Shown here one piece after another: positions 44,792 to 53,197 of a DNA stretch of 64,000 bases; position 1 is the first letter of the stretch; each line of letters starts with the position of its first letter. Under the pieces are notes generated by a model that was not told the DNA's origin, did no database searches, and worked only from the letters and a program-made list of their open reading frames with translations. This DNA comes from Roseomonas nitratireducens. Its GTDB lineage: Bacteria; Pseudomonadota; Alphaproteobacteria; Acetobacterales; Acetobacteraceae. A program made the position numbers and the translations under genes. The stretch covers positions 310,001 through 374,000 of the forward strand of contig NZ_JAGIYZ010000002.1 of assembly GCF_017813355.1 (NCBI RefSeq), in the 5' to 3' direction.

Positions 44792-45900
44792 GCGGCGTTG
44801 CTCCGTTCATGCAGCAGGCGGTCGATGTGAAACAGCGGCAGGTCCGGCGCCTGGCCGAGCACCGCCTGCGCCAGGATCCGCCCCATGAAGGGGCCGCTCG
44901 TGTAGCCGGAATGGACGCTGCCGATGATCCAGGCATCCTCGATGCCGGGGATGGGCCCGATGGCGGGCAGCGCATCCGCCGTCTCGGCCTCGAGCCCCAG
45001 CCAGGACCGCACGAGCCGCGCCTCGCGCAGCGCCGGCACCGTGTGGGCGGCGAGCCGCACATTGCCGAGGAAGTTCTCCGGCCGCACCGCAACGCCGCCG
45101 CGCGCCCGGTCGCCGATGCCCTGCCAGCCGCCGCCGATCAGCACCGTGCCGTTCGCATATTGCTTCAGGCTCAGCAGCCCGGAGGCGACGCCAAGCACGG
45201 TCCGCATGAGCGGCTTGAGCCGTTCCGTGACGACAAGCTGGTTGATGAGCACCTTGATCGGCAGCGTAACGCCGAGCCACGCGGCCATGTCCTCGAGCCA
45301 GACGCCGCCCGCCAGCACGATGCGCCGCGCCTCGACCGGCCCCGCCTCCGTGTCGAGTTTGAAGCGCCCATCCACGCCCCGCACCGGCGTGCGCTCCATC
45401 AGCGTGACGCCAGCATCGAGCAGACCCTGCCGGAAAGCGCGGCCGGTCAGGTAGGCCGAAGCGAAGCCGTCGATCGGGCAATGCCCGGCGAGCTTCACGC
45501 CATCCGCGAGACCCGGCTCGATCGCCTGGGCCGCACGGCCGTCGATCAGTTCGATGGGCGCCCCGGCCGCGCGGCGGATGCGCGCGCGCTCCTCCAGCAT
45601 CGCCACCTCGCCATCGGTGAAGGCGACGGAGAGCCCCGGGCAGGCGGTCGCTAGCACGCTGCCGCCGGCGCACCATTCGGGCATGGTGAGCCACATCTCA
45701 TGCGCACGCAGCGCGTAGGGGATCAGCGCCGCGCGCGTCATCTGCATGGTCAGCGTGCCGGCATTCACGCCGGAGGCCTCCCGGCAGATGTCCCCGCGGT
45801 CGATCAGCACGACACGCATGCCGCCGCGCGCGAGGAACAGCGCGGTCGAGCAGCCCATCACCCCGGCGCCGATGACGGCGCAGTCGAAGGGTGCGGTCAT
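44788..45900 (-). CDS. FAD-dependent oxidoreductase (DAO family), catalytic subunit of a heteromeric dehydrogenase
   Basis: 370 residues. CAVIGAGVMGCSTALFLARGG is the FAD motif and GVNAGTLTMQMTRAA follows. The later GGGWQGIGDRARGG and VHSGYTSGPFMGRILA resemble sarcosine, proline, opine (OoxB/NoxB) and D-hydroxyproline dehydrogenase flavin subunits. It is overlapped by 4 nt by the DHDPS gene on one side and the NAD/FAD subunit on the other, which marks the subunits of one complex. Substrate is an amino, imino or opine compound; hydroxyproline is a hypothesis. Confidence 0.85.
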   Translation of the reverse strand: MTAPFDCAVIGAGVMGCSTALFLARGGMRVVLIDRGDICREASGVNAGTLTMQMTRAALIPYALRAHEMWLTMPEWCAGGSVLATACPGLSVAFTDGEVAMLEERARIRRAAGAPIELIDGRAAQAIEPGLADGVKLAGHCPIDGFASAYLTGRAFRQGLLDAGVTLMERTPVRGVDGRFKLDTEAGPVEARRIVLAGGVWLEDMAAWLGVTLPIKVLINQLVVTERLKPLMRTVLGVASGLLSLKQYANGTVLIGGGWQGIGDRARGGVAVRPENFLGNVRLAAHTVPALREARLVRSWLGLEAETADALPAIGPIPGIEDAWIIGSVHSGYTSGPFMGRILAQAVLGQAPDLPLFHIDRLLHERSNAA

Positions 45901-47321
45901 ATCGGCGCGGGCGCGGGCACGGGAATATCCGCATAGTCGAAGCGTCCGAGGATCGCGTCCATCGGCACGGGTCGCAGCGGCATGCGCCCGGTCGCGAAGC
46001 CGACCTCGGCGACAGGCACGCCGCGCGCATCGGCGAGCAGCGCGGCCGCCGCCTCCCCGCACATGCGCCCCTGACACGGGCCCATGCCACAGCGCGTATG
46101 GTGCTTGAGCTGGTTCAGCGTCGCCGCGCCATCGGCCGCCGCCTGCTCGATGGCCGCGCGCGTCACGCCTTCGCAGCGGCAGACGATGGCCTCCCGGGGC
46201 ACGGCAGCGACCATCTCCGGGCGCAGCGCCATCATCCGCGCCATGGCGGCGCCGGCGCGCGTGGCGCGGGCCAAGGCGGCCGCCTGCTCCGCACGCCGTG
46301 CCTCGTGGCCCTCGCCGATGCCGAGGTCGGCCAGCGCCGCGAGCGCCGCGATGCGCCCAGAGGCCGGCGCGGCAGCGGCGCCGCGTACGCCGGCGCCATC
46401 GCCCGCGGCATAGAGGAAGCGCACGCTCGTCCTCTGCCCCTCGTCGAGCATCGGCACCCAGCCGCCATCCTCGGGCCGGTGCAGGTGGCGGGCGCGGAAC
46501 AGGCGCGTCGCCTCGGTGGCGGGGACAAGGCCGTGGCCGACGCAGAGCGCATCAGCCTCCACGACGCGTTCCACACCCCGCGCCAATATCCGCACGCGCG
46601 ACAGGACATCGTCGCCTTCCGCGGCGACGACCCTCGCGCCGGACAGCACGGGCACGCCGGCGGCCAGCAGCCGCGCCCGCCAGGCCGCGCCCTGCGCGAG
46701 CAGATCCGGCCGCGCGGCGAGCGCCGGCAGCGCGCGCAGCCATTCGCCGCGCGTCGCGACATCCGCCACGGCGGCAACGGCGGCGCCACCGGCCAGAACC
46801 TTCGCCGCCACGGCGTAGAGCAAGGGGCCCGCCCCCGCGACGACGACGCGCCGCCCCGGCAGCATGCCCTGCGCCTTCAACAGGATGGTCGCGGCGGCAA
46901 GGCCGATCACGCCCGGCAGCGTCCAGCCGGGAAAGGGAATGATCCGCTCATGCGTGCCGCAGCACAGGATGAGCGCCCGCGCCGATACCTCGAACGGCAC
47001 GCCGTCCGCGCCGAGGGCCGAGAGGGTGAAGGGCAGCGCATCCGCGCCCGCCGGCACCAGCGGGCCGCCGCCGAGCCCCCAGACGCGGCAGCCGGTGCGG
47101 AGTTCGGCCCCGCTTGCCGCCAAGGCGGCGCGCAGCGCATCGCCGTCGCGACGGTCGCGGTCGGGCTTCGCGACGAAGCCCTGCGGCGGCGCGCAGTAGA
47201 CCTGCCCGCCCGGCAGCGGCGATTCCTCGAGCAATACGGTGCGCGCGCCGCGCGACGCCGCTTCCGTCGCCGCGGCCATGCCGGCGGGCCCGCCGCCCAG
47301 CACGGCCAGGTCGAACATCAT
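45897..47321 (-). CDS. NAD(P)/FAD-binding subunit with BFD-type 2Fe-2S domain (OoxA/HcnB/LhpE-like)
   Basis: 474 residues from MMFDLAVLGGGPAGMAAATE. It has two nucleotide-binding folds, the second near VVVAGAGPLLYAVAAK, with a typical GTHERIIPFPGWTLPGV region. A C-terminal cluster domain has VCRCEGVTR and HHTRCGMGPCQGRMCG (CxC then Cx4C), binding a 2Fe-2S cluster. The layout is that of HcnB, opine oxidase subunit A and D-hydroxyproline dehydrogenase subunits. It passes electrons on from the DAO subunit. ATGA overlaps on both sides. Confidence 0.88.
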   Translation of the reverse strand: MMFDLAVLGGGPAGMAAATEAASRGARTVLLEESPLPGGQVYCAPPQGFVAKPDRDRRDGDALRAALAASGAELRTGCRVWGLGGGPLVPAGADALPFTLSALGADGVPFEVSARALILCCGTHERIIPFPGWTLPGVIGLAAATILLKAQGMLPGRRVVVAGAGPLLYAVAAKVLAGGAAVAAVADVATRGEWLRALPALAARPDLLAQGAAWRARLLAAGVPVLSGARVVAAEGDDVLSRVRILARGVERVVEADALCVGHGLVPATEATRLFRARHLHRPEDGGWVPMLDEGQRTSVRFLYAAGDGAGVRGAAAAPASGRIAALAALADLGIGEGHEARRAEQAAALARATRAGAAMARMMALRPEMVAAVPREAIVCRCEGVTRAAIEQAAADGAATLNQLKHHTRCGMGPCQGRMCGEAAAALLADARGVPVAEVGFATGRMPLRPVPMDAILGRFDYADIPVPAPAPI

Positions 47322-47590
47322 GCCGGCGTCACCACCTGGCCGGCGACGATCGGCGTCAGGCAGGCCTGCACGAGGCGTCCGTCCACGCGCAGCAGGCATT
47401 GCTGGCAGACGCCCATCATGCAGAAGGCGGTGCGCGGCCGCGCGGGATCCTCGCCTTCGCCGAAGCGCCACTGCCCCGCGGCGATCAGGGCCGCGGCGAC
47501 GCTCTCCCCCGGATGCGCCTGGATGTCGCGCCCGAAGGCCGCGATGGTCACGGGGGGCGGGCGCGCGATCCCGGCGATGCGGAGGTCCAT
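47318..47590 (-). CDS. 2Fe-2S ferredoxin-like small subunit (HcnA/LhpF-like)
   Basis: 90 residues, full size for the small subunit. The cluster ligands are in FCMMGVCQQCLLRV (Cx4Cx2C) with the fourth Cys in VQACL. The start MDLRIAGIARPPPVTIAAFG is the usual one for the family. It is the first gene of the four-gene operon 47590-43868 and overlaps the next by 4 nt. With the two flavin subunits it makes a three-subunit dehydrogenase. Confidence 0.88.
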   Translation of the reverse strand: MDLRIAGIARPPPVTIAAFGRDIQAHPGESVAAALIAAGQWRFGEGEDPARPRTAFCMMGVCQQCLLRVDGRLVQACLTPIVAGQVVTPA

Positions 47591-47637
47591 GCGCAGAGGA
47601 TAAAGGCGGCCACGCGCGCTGCAACTCCCGCGCGGGC

Positions 47638-47667
47638 TTGACGCGGGCGGCATCCGGCCACGACCAT
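47638..47667 (+). promoter_or_regulatory. Candidate promoter for the ABC module B genes
   Basis: TTGACG (47638-47643), an 18-nt spacer and GACCAT (47662-47667) lie in the 109-bp divergent space between the dehydrogenase operon and the ATPase gene. The -35 is good and the -10 weak (three of six). The same space should also hold a promoter for the minus-strand operon; I see no clear one. Confidence 0.3.
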
Positions 47668-47699
47668 GCGCGGCGCACACAAGAACCGGGGCACCGCGC

Positions 47700-48440
47700 T
47701 TGGCTTTCCTGTCCATCCAGGGATTGACGGTTTCCTACGGCGGCAAGGCCGACGTGCTGCGCGACGTATCCCTGGACGTGGAACGCGGCGAGGTGATCGG
47801 CCTGATCGGCCCCTCGGGATCGGGCAAGTCCACCATCCTGCGCACGCTGGTCGGCCTGCTGAAGCCGCGCGCGGGGACCGTCACGGTCGATGGCGCCAAG
47901 GTGGACTACGGCAGCCGCGGCAGCCTGCGCGCCGCGCGCGACCGCTTCGCCATCGTCTTCCAGCAATACAACCTGTTCCAGAACATGACGGCGCTGCGCA
48001 ACGTCGCCATCGCGCCGACGCTGGTGAAGAAGCGGAACCGGGCGGAGGTGGAGCGCGAAGCCCGCGACCTGCTCGCCCGCGTCGGGCTTGCCGAAAAGGT
48101 CGACGCCTATCCGGACGAACTTTCCGGCGGGCAGCAGCAGCGCGTGGCCATCGCGCGCGCGCTCGCGCTCAAGCCCGACATCCTGTTGCTGGACGAGGTG
48201 ACCGCCGCACTCGACCCGGAACTGGTCGGCGAGGTGCTGGACACCATCCGCGCGCTGCAGCGGGACGGAATGACGATGCTCATCGTCAGCCACGAGATGG
48301 CCTTCATCCGGGAAGTCGCGAGCCGCGTCGCCTTCCTCGACCAGGGATCGGTCGTCGAGACGGGGCCGCCGGCGGAGATGTTCGACCGCCCGCAGAGCCC
48401 GCGCCTGAAGGAGTTCACGTCGAGGATCCTGCGCCACTGA
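47700..48440 (+). CDS. Amino-acid ABC importer ATPase
   Basis: 246 residues, typical length. Walker A GPSGSGKST, signature LSGGQQQRVAIARAL, Walker B LLLDEVTAALD. A TTG at 47700, with GGGG about 9 nt upstream, gives AFLSIQGLTVSYGG, the normal start. This is the only amino-acid-type ATPase in the region, so it may power both ABC modules (41682-43887 and 48471-50670). It is divergent from the dehydrogenase operon. Confidence 0.9.
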   Translation: MAFLSIQGLTVSYGGKADVLRDVSLDVERGEVIGLIGPSGSGKSTILRTLVGLLKPRAGTVTVDGAKVDYGSRGSLRAARDRFAIVFQQYNLFQNMTALRNVAIAPTLVKKRNRAEVEREARDLLARVGLAEKVDAYPDELSGGQQQRVAIARALALKPDILLLDEVTAALDPELVGEVLDTIRALQRDGMTMLIVSHEMAFIREVASRVAFLDQGSVVETGPPAEMFDRPQSPRLKEFTSRILRH

Positions 48441-48470
48441 CGGCGCGGGAGGCTGGGAAGGAGAAGCGAC

Positions 48471-49295
48471 ATGACCGACCGCCGGGCCCTGTTTGCGGGA
48501 GGCGCCGCCGCAGCGGCCGCCGCCGCCACCCTCCTCACGCCGAAGGAGGCCTCGGCACGGCCGCTCGAGGACGTGCTCCGCGCCGGGGAGCTCCGTGTCG
48601 GCGTCAATCCCACCCTGCCGCCGCGCGCGCTGTTCAACGAGCGCAACCAGATCGACGGCTTCGAGCCGGAGGTCGCGGCGGCCATCGCGCAGAAGCTCGG
48701 CGTGCGGCTCGTGCTCCAGGCGGTGGGCTCGCCGGAGCGCATCCCCATGGTCGCCGCCGGCCGGATCGACTTCGTCATGGGCGCGATGTCGCGCACCAGC
48801 GAACGCGCCAAGGTCATCGACTATACGGTGCCGGTGCATTCCGAGAACTACGGCATCGTCGCCATCGAGGGCCGCGGGCACACCTCGATCGAGGCGCTGA
48901 ACAAGCCGGAGGTCACGCTGGCCCAGGTGCGCGGCACGACCGCCATCCCCTACATCCAGCGCGCGATCCCGAATGCACAGGTCCTGCTGCTCGACAACTA
49001 TCCCGACCGCAACCGCGCCATCGCGCAGGGGCGCGCGCAGGCGTCCTTCGACGGGATCGACTCCGTGCGCTTCGCGCTCCGTCCCTTCCGCCAGGTGCAG
49101 TGGGAGGTGACGGCGGTGCCGGCCTTCGGCGTGACCTATTCCGGCCTCGGCGTCGCGAAGAACAATCACTCCCTGCGCAACTGGCTCAACGTCGCGCTGT
49201 ACGAGCTGCACACCGACGGCACCATCGAGCGCGCCTGGGAGAAGTGGTTCGACGGGCCAATGTTCACCAAGGTGCCCGTGAGCCCCTTCTTCTGA
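48471..49295 (+). CDS. Amino-acid ABC importer solute-binding protein (family 3), module B
   Basis: 274 residues. MTDRRALFAGGAAAAAAAA is a Tat-like signal (DRRALF). RVGVNPTLPPRALFNERNQI and VAAAIAQKLGVRLVLQAVGS follow. It is paralogous to the module A protein (41682) through the shared NPTLPP, FNERNQIDGF and LLDNYPD motifs and matching C-terminal NNHSLRNWLNV against GNHSLRDALNV. It lies 30 nt after the ATPase gene. It probably binds the substrate of the adjacent dehydrogenase. Confidence 0.9.
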   Translation: MTDRRALFAGGAAAAAAAATLLTPKEASARPLEDVLRAGELRVGVNPTLPPRALFNERNQIDGFEPEVAAAIAQKLGVRLVLQAVGSPERIPMVAAGRIDFVMGAMSRTSERAKVIDYTVPVHSENYGIVAIEGRGHTSIEALNKPEVTLAQVRGTTAIPYIQRAIPNAQVLLLDNYPDRNRAIAQGRAQASFDGIDSVRFALRPFRQVQWEVTAVPAFGVTYSGLGVAKNNHSLRNWLNVALYELHTDGTIERAWEKWFDGPMFTKVPVSPFF

Positions 49296-49302
49296 AGGGC
49301 GC

Positions 49303-49977
49303 GTGAACTACAGCCTCATCTACTCGCAGGTCACGGGGCACATACCCTACCTGCTGGGTGGCGCGGTCCTGACGCTGCAGCTCGCGGTGATCTCCTTCCT
49401 CGCGGGCTGGGCAATCGGGTTGCTGAACGCCTCCATCCTGCATTTCGGGCCGCGGGCGGCGCGGCTCGCCGTCCAGGGCTACGTCACCTTCTTCATCAAC
49501 ACGCCGCTGCTGGTGCAGATCTTCTTCATCTTCTTCGTGCTTCCGGATGCGGGGATCCTGCTTTCCCCCTATGCCGCGGTCGCGATCGGCATGTCGCTGA
49601 ACGCCGGCGCCTACCTGACGGAGATCCAGCGCGCCGGCTTCCAGTCGCTGCGGCGGGAGGAGCTGGACGCGGCCAGCGCCATGGGCTTCAGCGTGCCGCA
49701 GATGGTCTTGTACGTGATCGTCCCGCACATCGCCAAGGCGCTGTACCCGCCGCTGTCGAACCAGTTCATCATCCAGGTCATGACGACCTCGATCGCCGCG
49801 ATCTTCGCGGTCGAGGAACTGACCGGCCGCGCCTACAACGTCAATTCGCTGACCTTCCGATCGCTCGAGGTCTTCTCCATCGTCGCGGTGATCTATGTGG
49901 CACTGACGCTGGTGTGCTCCGTCGCGCTTGCCCTGATCGGGCGCTGGCTGTTCCGCGTGCGGGCGAGGATCCTCTGA
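49303..49977 (+). CDS. Amino-acid ABC importer permease, module B, first
   Basis: 224 residues from GTG 49303, 7 nt after the binding-protein stop, with GAAGGGC just upstream. The EAA loop is EELDAASAMGFSVPQMVLYV and the segment before it GMSLNAGAYLTEIQRAGFQS. It is the counterpart of the module A permease at 42505, with which it shares most motifs. Confidence 0.9.
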   Translation: MNYSLIYSQVTGHIPYLLGGAVLTLQLAVISFLAGWAIGLLNASILHFGPRAARLAVQGYVTFFINTPLLVQIFFIFFVLPDAGILLSPYAAVAIGMSLNAGAYLTEIQRAGFQSLRREELDAASAMGFSVPQMVLYVIVPHIAKALYPPLSNQFIIQVMTTSIAAIFAVEELTGRAYNVNSLTFRSLEVFSIVAVIYVALTLVCSVALALIGRWLFRVRARIL

Positions 49978-49980
49978 CCG

Positions 49981-50670
49981 ATGTGGGAACAGCTCATCGA
50001 GGACGCACCGCGCTTCTTCTCCTCCTGGAACCTGCTCTTCCTGGGGGAGGCGCTGCTCAACACGCTGCTGCTGTCCTATGTCGGCGCGGCGCTGGGCTTC
50101 GCGATCGGCTTCTGCCTGGCCATCGGGCGGCACCCGCGCCTGTATGGCTTCGGGCCGGTGCGCGTGGCCGCCACCGGCTATGTCGAGACCTTCCGCCGCA
50201 TCCCCTTCCTCGTGAAGCTGATGTGCGTCTTCTTCGCCTTCCAGCTGTCGGGCGCGCAGGCGTCGCTCTTCACCATCGCGCTGGTGACGGTGGTGCTCTC
50301 CGCCGCCGCCTTCGCGGCGGAGATCGCGCGCGCCGGAATCGAATCTGTCCCCGCGCCGCAATGGGACGCGGCGGAGGCGATGAACTTCTCCCGCTGGCGC
50401 GTGCTGACGCGCGTCGTCGCGCCGCAATCCTGGCGCGTCGTGCTGCCGCCGCTGTTCGGCTACGCGGTCGGATTCATCAAGTCGACCTCCATCGCCAGCC
50501 AGATCGGCGTGATGGAGATGACCTATGCGGCCAAGATCCTGAACACGCGCGGCTTTTCCGCGCTGCTCTGCTTCGGCACCATCCTGATCGTCTACTTCCT
50601 GATCTGCTGGCCCACGAAGCGCTTCGGCGAAAGGCTCGAAGCGCGGCTGGGGCGGCGCGCCAAGGCCTGA
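49981..50670 (+). CDS. Amino-acid ABC importer permease, module B, second
   Basis: 229 residues, several membrane helices, EAA loop PQWDAAEAMNFSRWRVLTRV. It begins 3 nt after the first permease, as in module A. It heterodimerises with that protein. It is followed 11 nt later by a DUF6282 gene in the same direction, so they are probably co-transcribed. Confidence 0.9.
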   Translation: MWEQLIEDAPRFFSSWNLLFLGEALLNTLLLSYVGAALGFAIGFCLAIGRHPRLYGFGPVRVAATGYVETFRRIPFLVKLMCVFFAFQLSGAQASLFTIALVTVVLSAAAFAAEIARAGIESVPAPQWDAAEAMNFSRWRVLTRVVAPQSWRVVLPPLFGYAVGFIKSTSIASQIGVMEMTYAAKILNTRGFSALLCFGTILIVYFLICWPTKRFGERLEARLGRRAKA

Positions 50671-50681
50671 GGAACATCGCC

Positions 50682-51605
50682 ATGCCCTTCGTCCCGCCCG
50701 GCATGCACCTGCTCAAGGGTGCGATCGACTGCCACGTGCATTGCGCACCCCATCTGTCGGGCCGATCCGTCAATGCCTTCGACGCGGTGCGCCAGGCCGC
50801 GGCCGCGGGCATGCGCGCGATCGGCATCATGTGCAACTTCCAGAACAGCTCGGGGCTCGCCGCGCTGGCGAACGACGAACTCGGCCATCTCGGCGTCGAG
50901 GCCTTCGGCGGCCTCATCATGCAACCGACCGCCGGGGGCGTCACGCTGGAAGCCGCGCGCACCGCGATCGGCTACGGCTACGGCCCGGGGACCGGCGCGC
51001 GCTTCGTCAGCCTGCCCACGCATCACACCTACCACGTGGCGAAGCGGGAGGGACGCGGGCCAGCCTTCCTCGAGACCACCTTCCGCGTGCCGGAGAACGG
51101 CGTGGTGCCGGACCCGGTGCCGGCCATCATGGATCTCTGCGCGGCGAAGGATGTCGTCTTCGACTGCGGCCACGTCTCCGGGCGCGAAGCCGTGGCGCTG
51201 GCCGAGGAAGCGAAGCGCCGCGGCGTCACCCGCGTGCGCACCCATTGCACGCGCTACGCGGAGGACGAGATCCGCGTCATCGTCGGAACCGGCGCCTATG
51301 CCGAGTTCTCCTTCTTCGTGCTGACGCACGCGACGCAGGTGGGCCTGACCCATGTCGACGAGGAGAAGCACAAGATCGCCGCCAACAGCGTCATCCAGGA
51401 TTTCTCGCCGCGCATCCGCGCGGCGGGGGACCGCGCGATCCTCTCGACCGACGCAGGCGTGTACCTGCTGCCCCCGCCGGTCGAGGCGTTCCGCGAATAC
51501 CTGATGCTGGTCGAGAGCGAAGGCTTCAGCGAGGCGGAGATCCGCCGCATGATCCGCGACAATCCGGCAGCGCTGTTCCGGATCGGCCCGGCGCCGGAAG
51601 GCTGA
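50682..51605 (+). CDS. DUF6282 family amidohydrolase-like protein
   Basis: 307 residues. KGAIDCHVHCAPHLSGRSVN gives an HxH motif at the N-terminus, THHTYHVAKREG follows mid-protein, and DCGHVSGREAVAL and LSTDAGVYLLPPPVEAF are likely metal and active-site regions. The family is a little-studied branch of the amidohydrolase superfamily. Its place at the end of the ABC module suggests it hydrolyses an imported cyclic amide or ester. It ends only 9 nt from the mobile-element junction. Confidence 0.75.
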   Translation: MPFVPPGMHLLKGAIDCHVHCAPHLSGRSVNAFDAVRQAAAAGMRAIGIMCNFQNSSGLAALANDELGHLGVEAFGGLIMQPTAGGVTLEAARTAIGYGYGPGTGARFVSLPTHHTYHVAKREGRGPAFLETTFRVPENGVVPDPVPAIMDLCAAKDVVFDCGHVSGREAVALAEEAKRRGVTRVRTHCTRYAEDEIRVIVGTGAYAEFSFFVLTHATQVGLTHVDEEKHKIAANSVIQDFSPRIRAAGDRAILSTDAGVYLLPPPVEAFREYLMLVESEGFSEAEIRRMIRDNPAALFRIGPAPEG

Positions 51606-51613
51606 GGCGAAAC

Positions 51614-51658
51614 TGGTGTGCCCGCGGGGATTCGAACCCCGGACCCCATGATTAAAAG
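51614..51658 (-). pseudogene. Truncated tRNA-Lys(UUU), 3' part only, left attachment junction
   Basis: On the minus strand this ends in CCA (51616-51614) with discriminator A and acceptor CGGGCAC (51624-51618). The T arm is CGGGG-TTCGAAT-CCCCG (51641-51625), the variable loop GGGTC, the anticodon 3' stem TCATG and the loop CTTTTAA (51658-51652), with anticodon TTT. The 5' half is missing: the next bases pair with the 3' stem only with a mismatch and no GTGCCCG 5' acceptor occurs. This is what remains after an element integrates at the anticodon loop. The intact gene should lie beyond the right edge. Confidence 0.75.
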
Positions 51659-51792
51659 TCCTGGGATGCCGCTTTCCGCGAACCCTGAGCCGAGCAGCCT
51701 TTCCATCCTCTAACCTCCGGAATGCCAGGTATTCTGGCGCTCCGCGCGATATCGCTCCGCTACGCGACTTTCCGCTTGCTTCCGCGCCGCGC

Positions 51793-51840
51793 GTCCGGTC
51801 AATGTCCGGTCAGACGACCCGCGTGACTTCTGTCCGGTTA
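51793..51840. repeat. Three GTCCGGTYA repeats, candidate arm-type integrase sites
   Basis: GTCCGGTCA occurs at 51793-51801 and 51804-51812, and GTCCGGTTA at 51832-51840, all in the same orientation, between the attachment junction and the integrase gene. Tyrosine integrases bind arm-type direct repeats at such places. Starts are 11 and 28 bp apart. Confidence 0.45.
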
Positions 51841-51874
51841 CCCCATGACTGGCGCGCGGTCGAAGGAGCGGCGG

Positions 51875-53197
51875 ATGAAGGTGACGCGCGAAGGGCCGGT
51901 GCGGATCACGCGGACGACGATCGAGGCCGCATGGGCGCGCCGCGCGAAGGATCAGCGGCTCGTGATCGGCGATGCGGAATGCCGCGGCCTGGCGCTGGTG
52001 GTGAACCCATCGACCATGGCCTGGGTCTATTCCTACAAGCCGCGCGGCACCGACCCGGCCACGGGCAAGCGCTTCGCCTCGAAGTCGGTCACGATCGGGA
52101 ACCCTGAGACGCACTCCCCGCCCGACGCGCGGACCCAGGCCGAGGCGCTGAAGGGCGCAACGAAGGCCGGCCGCGACCCCGCGGCGGAGAAGCGGGCGAA
52201 GATCGCCGAGGACGCGGTGAAGCGAGCCGGGACGCTGGAGCGTCTCCTCGAGGAATACGGGGAAGACCTGCCGTCGCGGCCAAAGATGCGCGGCACGGGC
52301 TTGATCACGGCGGCCCATGCGGCGGCGGAGCTCACGCACGCGAAGGCGGCCGTGGCTGCGATGCGGGCGGAGAAGAAGCCGGCGCGGGACATGGCGCCGG
52401 AAGACCTTCGGACGTTCCTCCGCGCTGCTGCGAAGTCGCCCGGCGTGGCGCGCGCGCGGTTCGGGGCGCTGAGCAGGTTCTTCGACTGGCTGCTGGAGGA
52501 AGGGCACATCGCGGTGAACCCGTGCGACGCCATCCCGAAGAGCAGGCGACCCCGCCCCCCTGCCCCGCGCAAGGGTCTGCTGCGGCCGGATCAACTCGCA
52601 GTCCTTTGGCACGCCGCGGGCCGGGCCGAGGAATTGCAGACGGTCCACCGCGACCTGTTCCGGTTCCTGATTGCCATTCCGGCGCGGCGGAACGAGGCGG
52701 CCGGCATGGACTGGAAGCATGTGGATCTGACGCAGGGCGTATGGACGCAGCCCGGGCGCCTGACGAAGAACGGCGACCCGCACCGGCTAAGCCTGCATCC
52801 GCTCGCGATGGACATCCTCCGGCAGCGCTTCGAGGCGGCGAAGAAGCCAAAGACCGGGCTCGTCTTCCCTGCCCCCCGCAGCGGGAAGCCGATCACGACA
52901 TGGCGCGACATGAAGGCCGAGATCGTGAAGGCCGCTGAACTCGACGGCTGGACGATCCACGACTTCCGCCGCTCGTTCGCGACCTTCCTCGGCGAGATTG
53001 GCAAGTCGGAGGCCGTGGTGGACGCGATCCTGAACCATCGGCAGGCGGCGACCCGTGGCGGCGTCCTGGGCGTCTATCAGTGGTCGAAGCGCTGGCCGGA
53101 GCAGGCGGCCGCCATGGAGGCGTGGGGCGCCGCCCTACAGGCCGCGGTGAAGGGCGAGCAGCCCGGCGGCGATGTGGTCCCGCTCCGGCGGGCCTGA
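51875..53197 (+). CDS. int: Tyrosine-type site-specific integrase
   Basis: 440 residues, tyrosine recombinase of the phage integrase family. The catalytic Arg is in IPARRNEAAG (271-272), then HDFRRS (His362, Arg365), LNHRQA, and the nucleophile Tyr401 in GVYQW. The N-terminal DUF4102-like domain (LVIGDAECRGLALVV, YKPRG) and SAM-like core (ARFGALSRFFDWLLEEGHIAVN) are typical of tRNA-targeting integrases. ATG 51875 follows AAGGAG at 6 nt, so I chose it over 51845. It integrates the element at the tRNA-Lys. Confidence 0.93.
   Translation: MKVTREGPVRITRTTIEAAWARRAKDQRLVIGDAECRGLALVVNPSTMAWVYSYKPRGTDPATGKRFASKSVTIGNPETHSPPDARTQAEALKGATKAGRDPAAEKRAKIAEDAVKRAGTLERLLEEYGEDLPSRPKMRGTGLITAAHAAAELTHAKAAVAAMRAEKKPARDMAPEDLRTFLRAAAKSPGVARARFGALSRFFDWLLEEGHIAVNPCDAIPKSRRPRPPAPRKGLLRPDQLAVLWHAAGRAEELQTVHRDLFRFLIAIPARRNEAAGMDWKHVDLTQGVWTQPGRLTKNGDPHRLSLHPLAMDILRQRFEAAKKPKTGLVFPAPRSGKPITTWRDMKAEIVKAAELDGWTIHDFRRSFATFLGEIGKSEAVVDAILNHRQAATRGGVLGVYQWSKRWPEQAAAMEAWGAALQAAVKGEQPGGDVVPLRRA

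Noticed and set aside
45897-49211. A single 1104-residue protein fusing the NAD/FAD subunit to upstream sequence
   Set aside because: The upstream part is antisense to the ABC ATPase and binding protein; the family starts at MMFDLAVLGG (47321).
51614-51710. An intact tRNA gene
   Set aside because: The 5' acceptor, D arm and correct anticodon 5' stem are absent.
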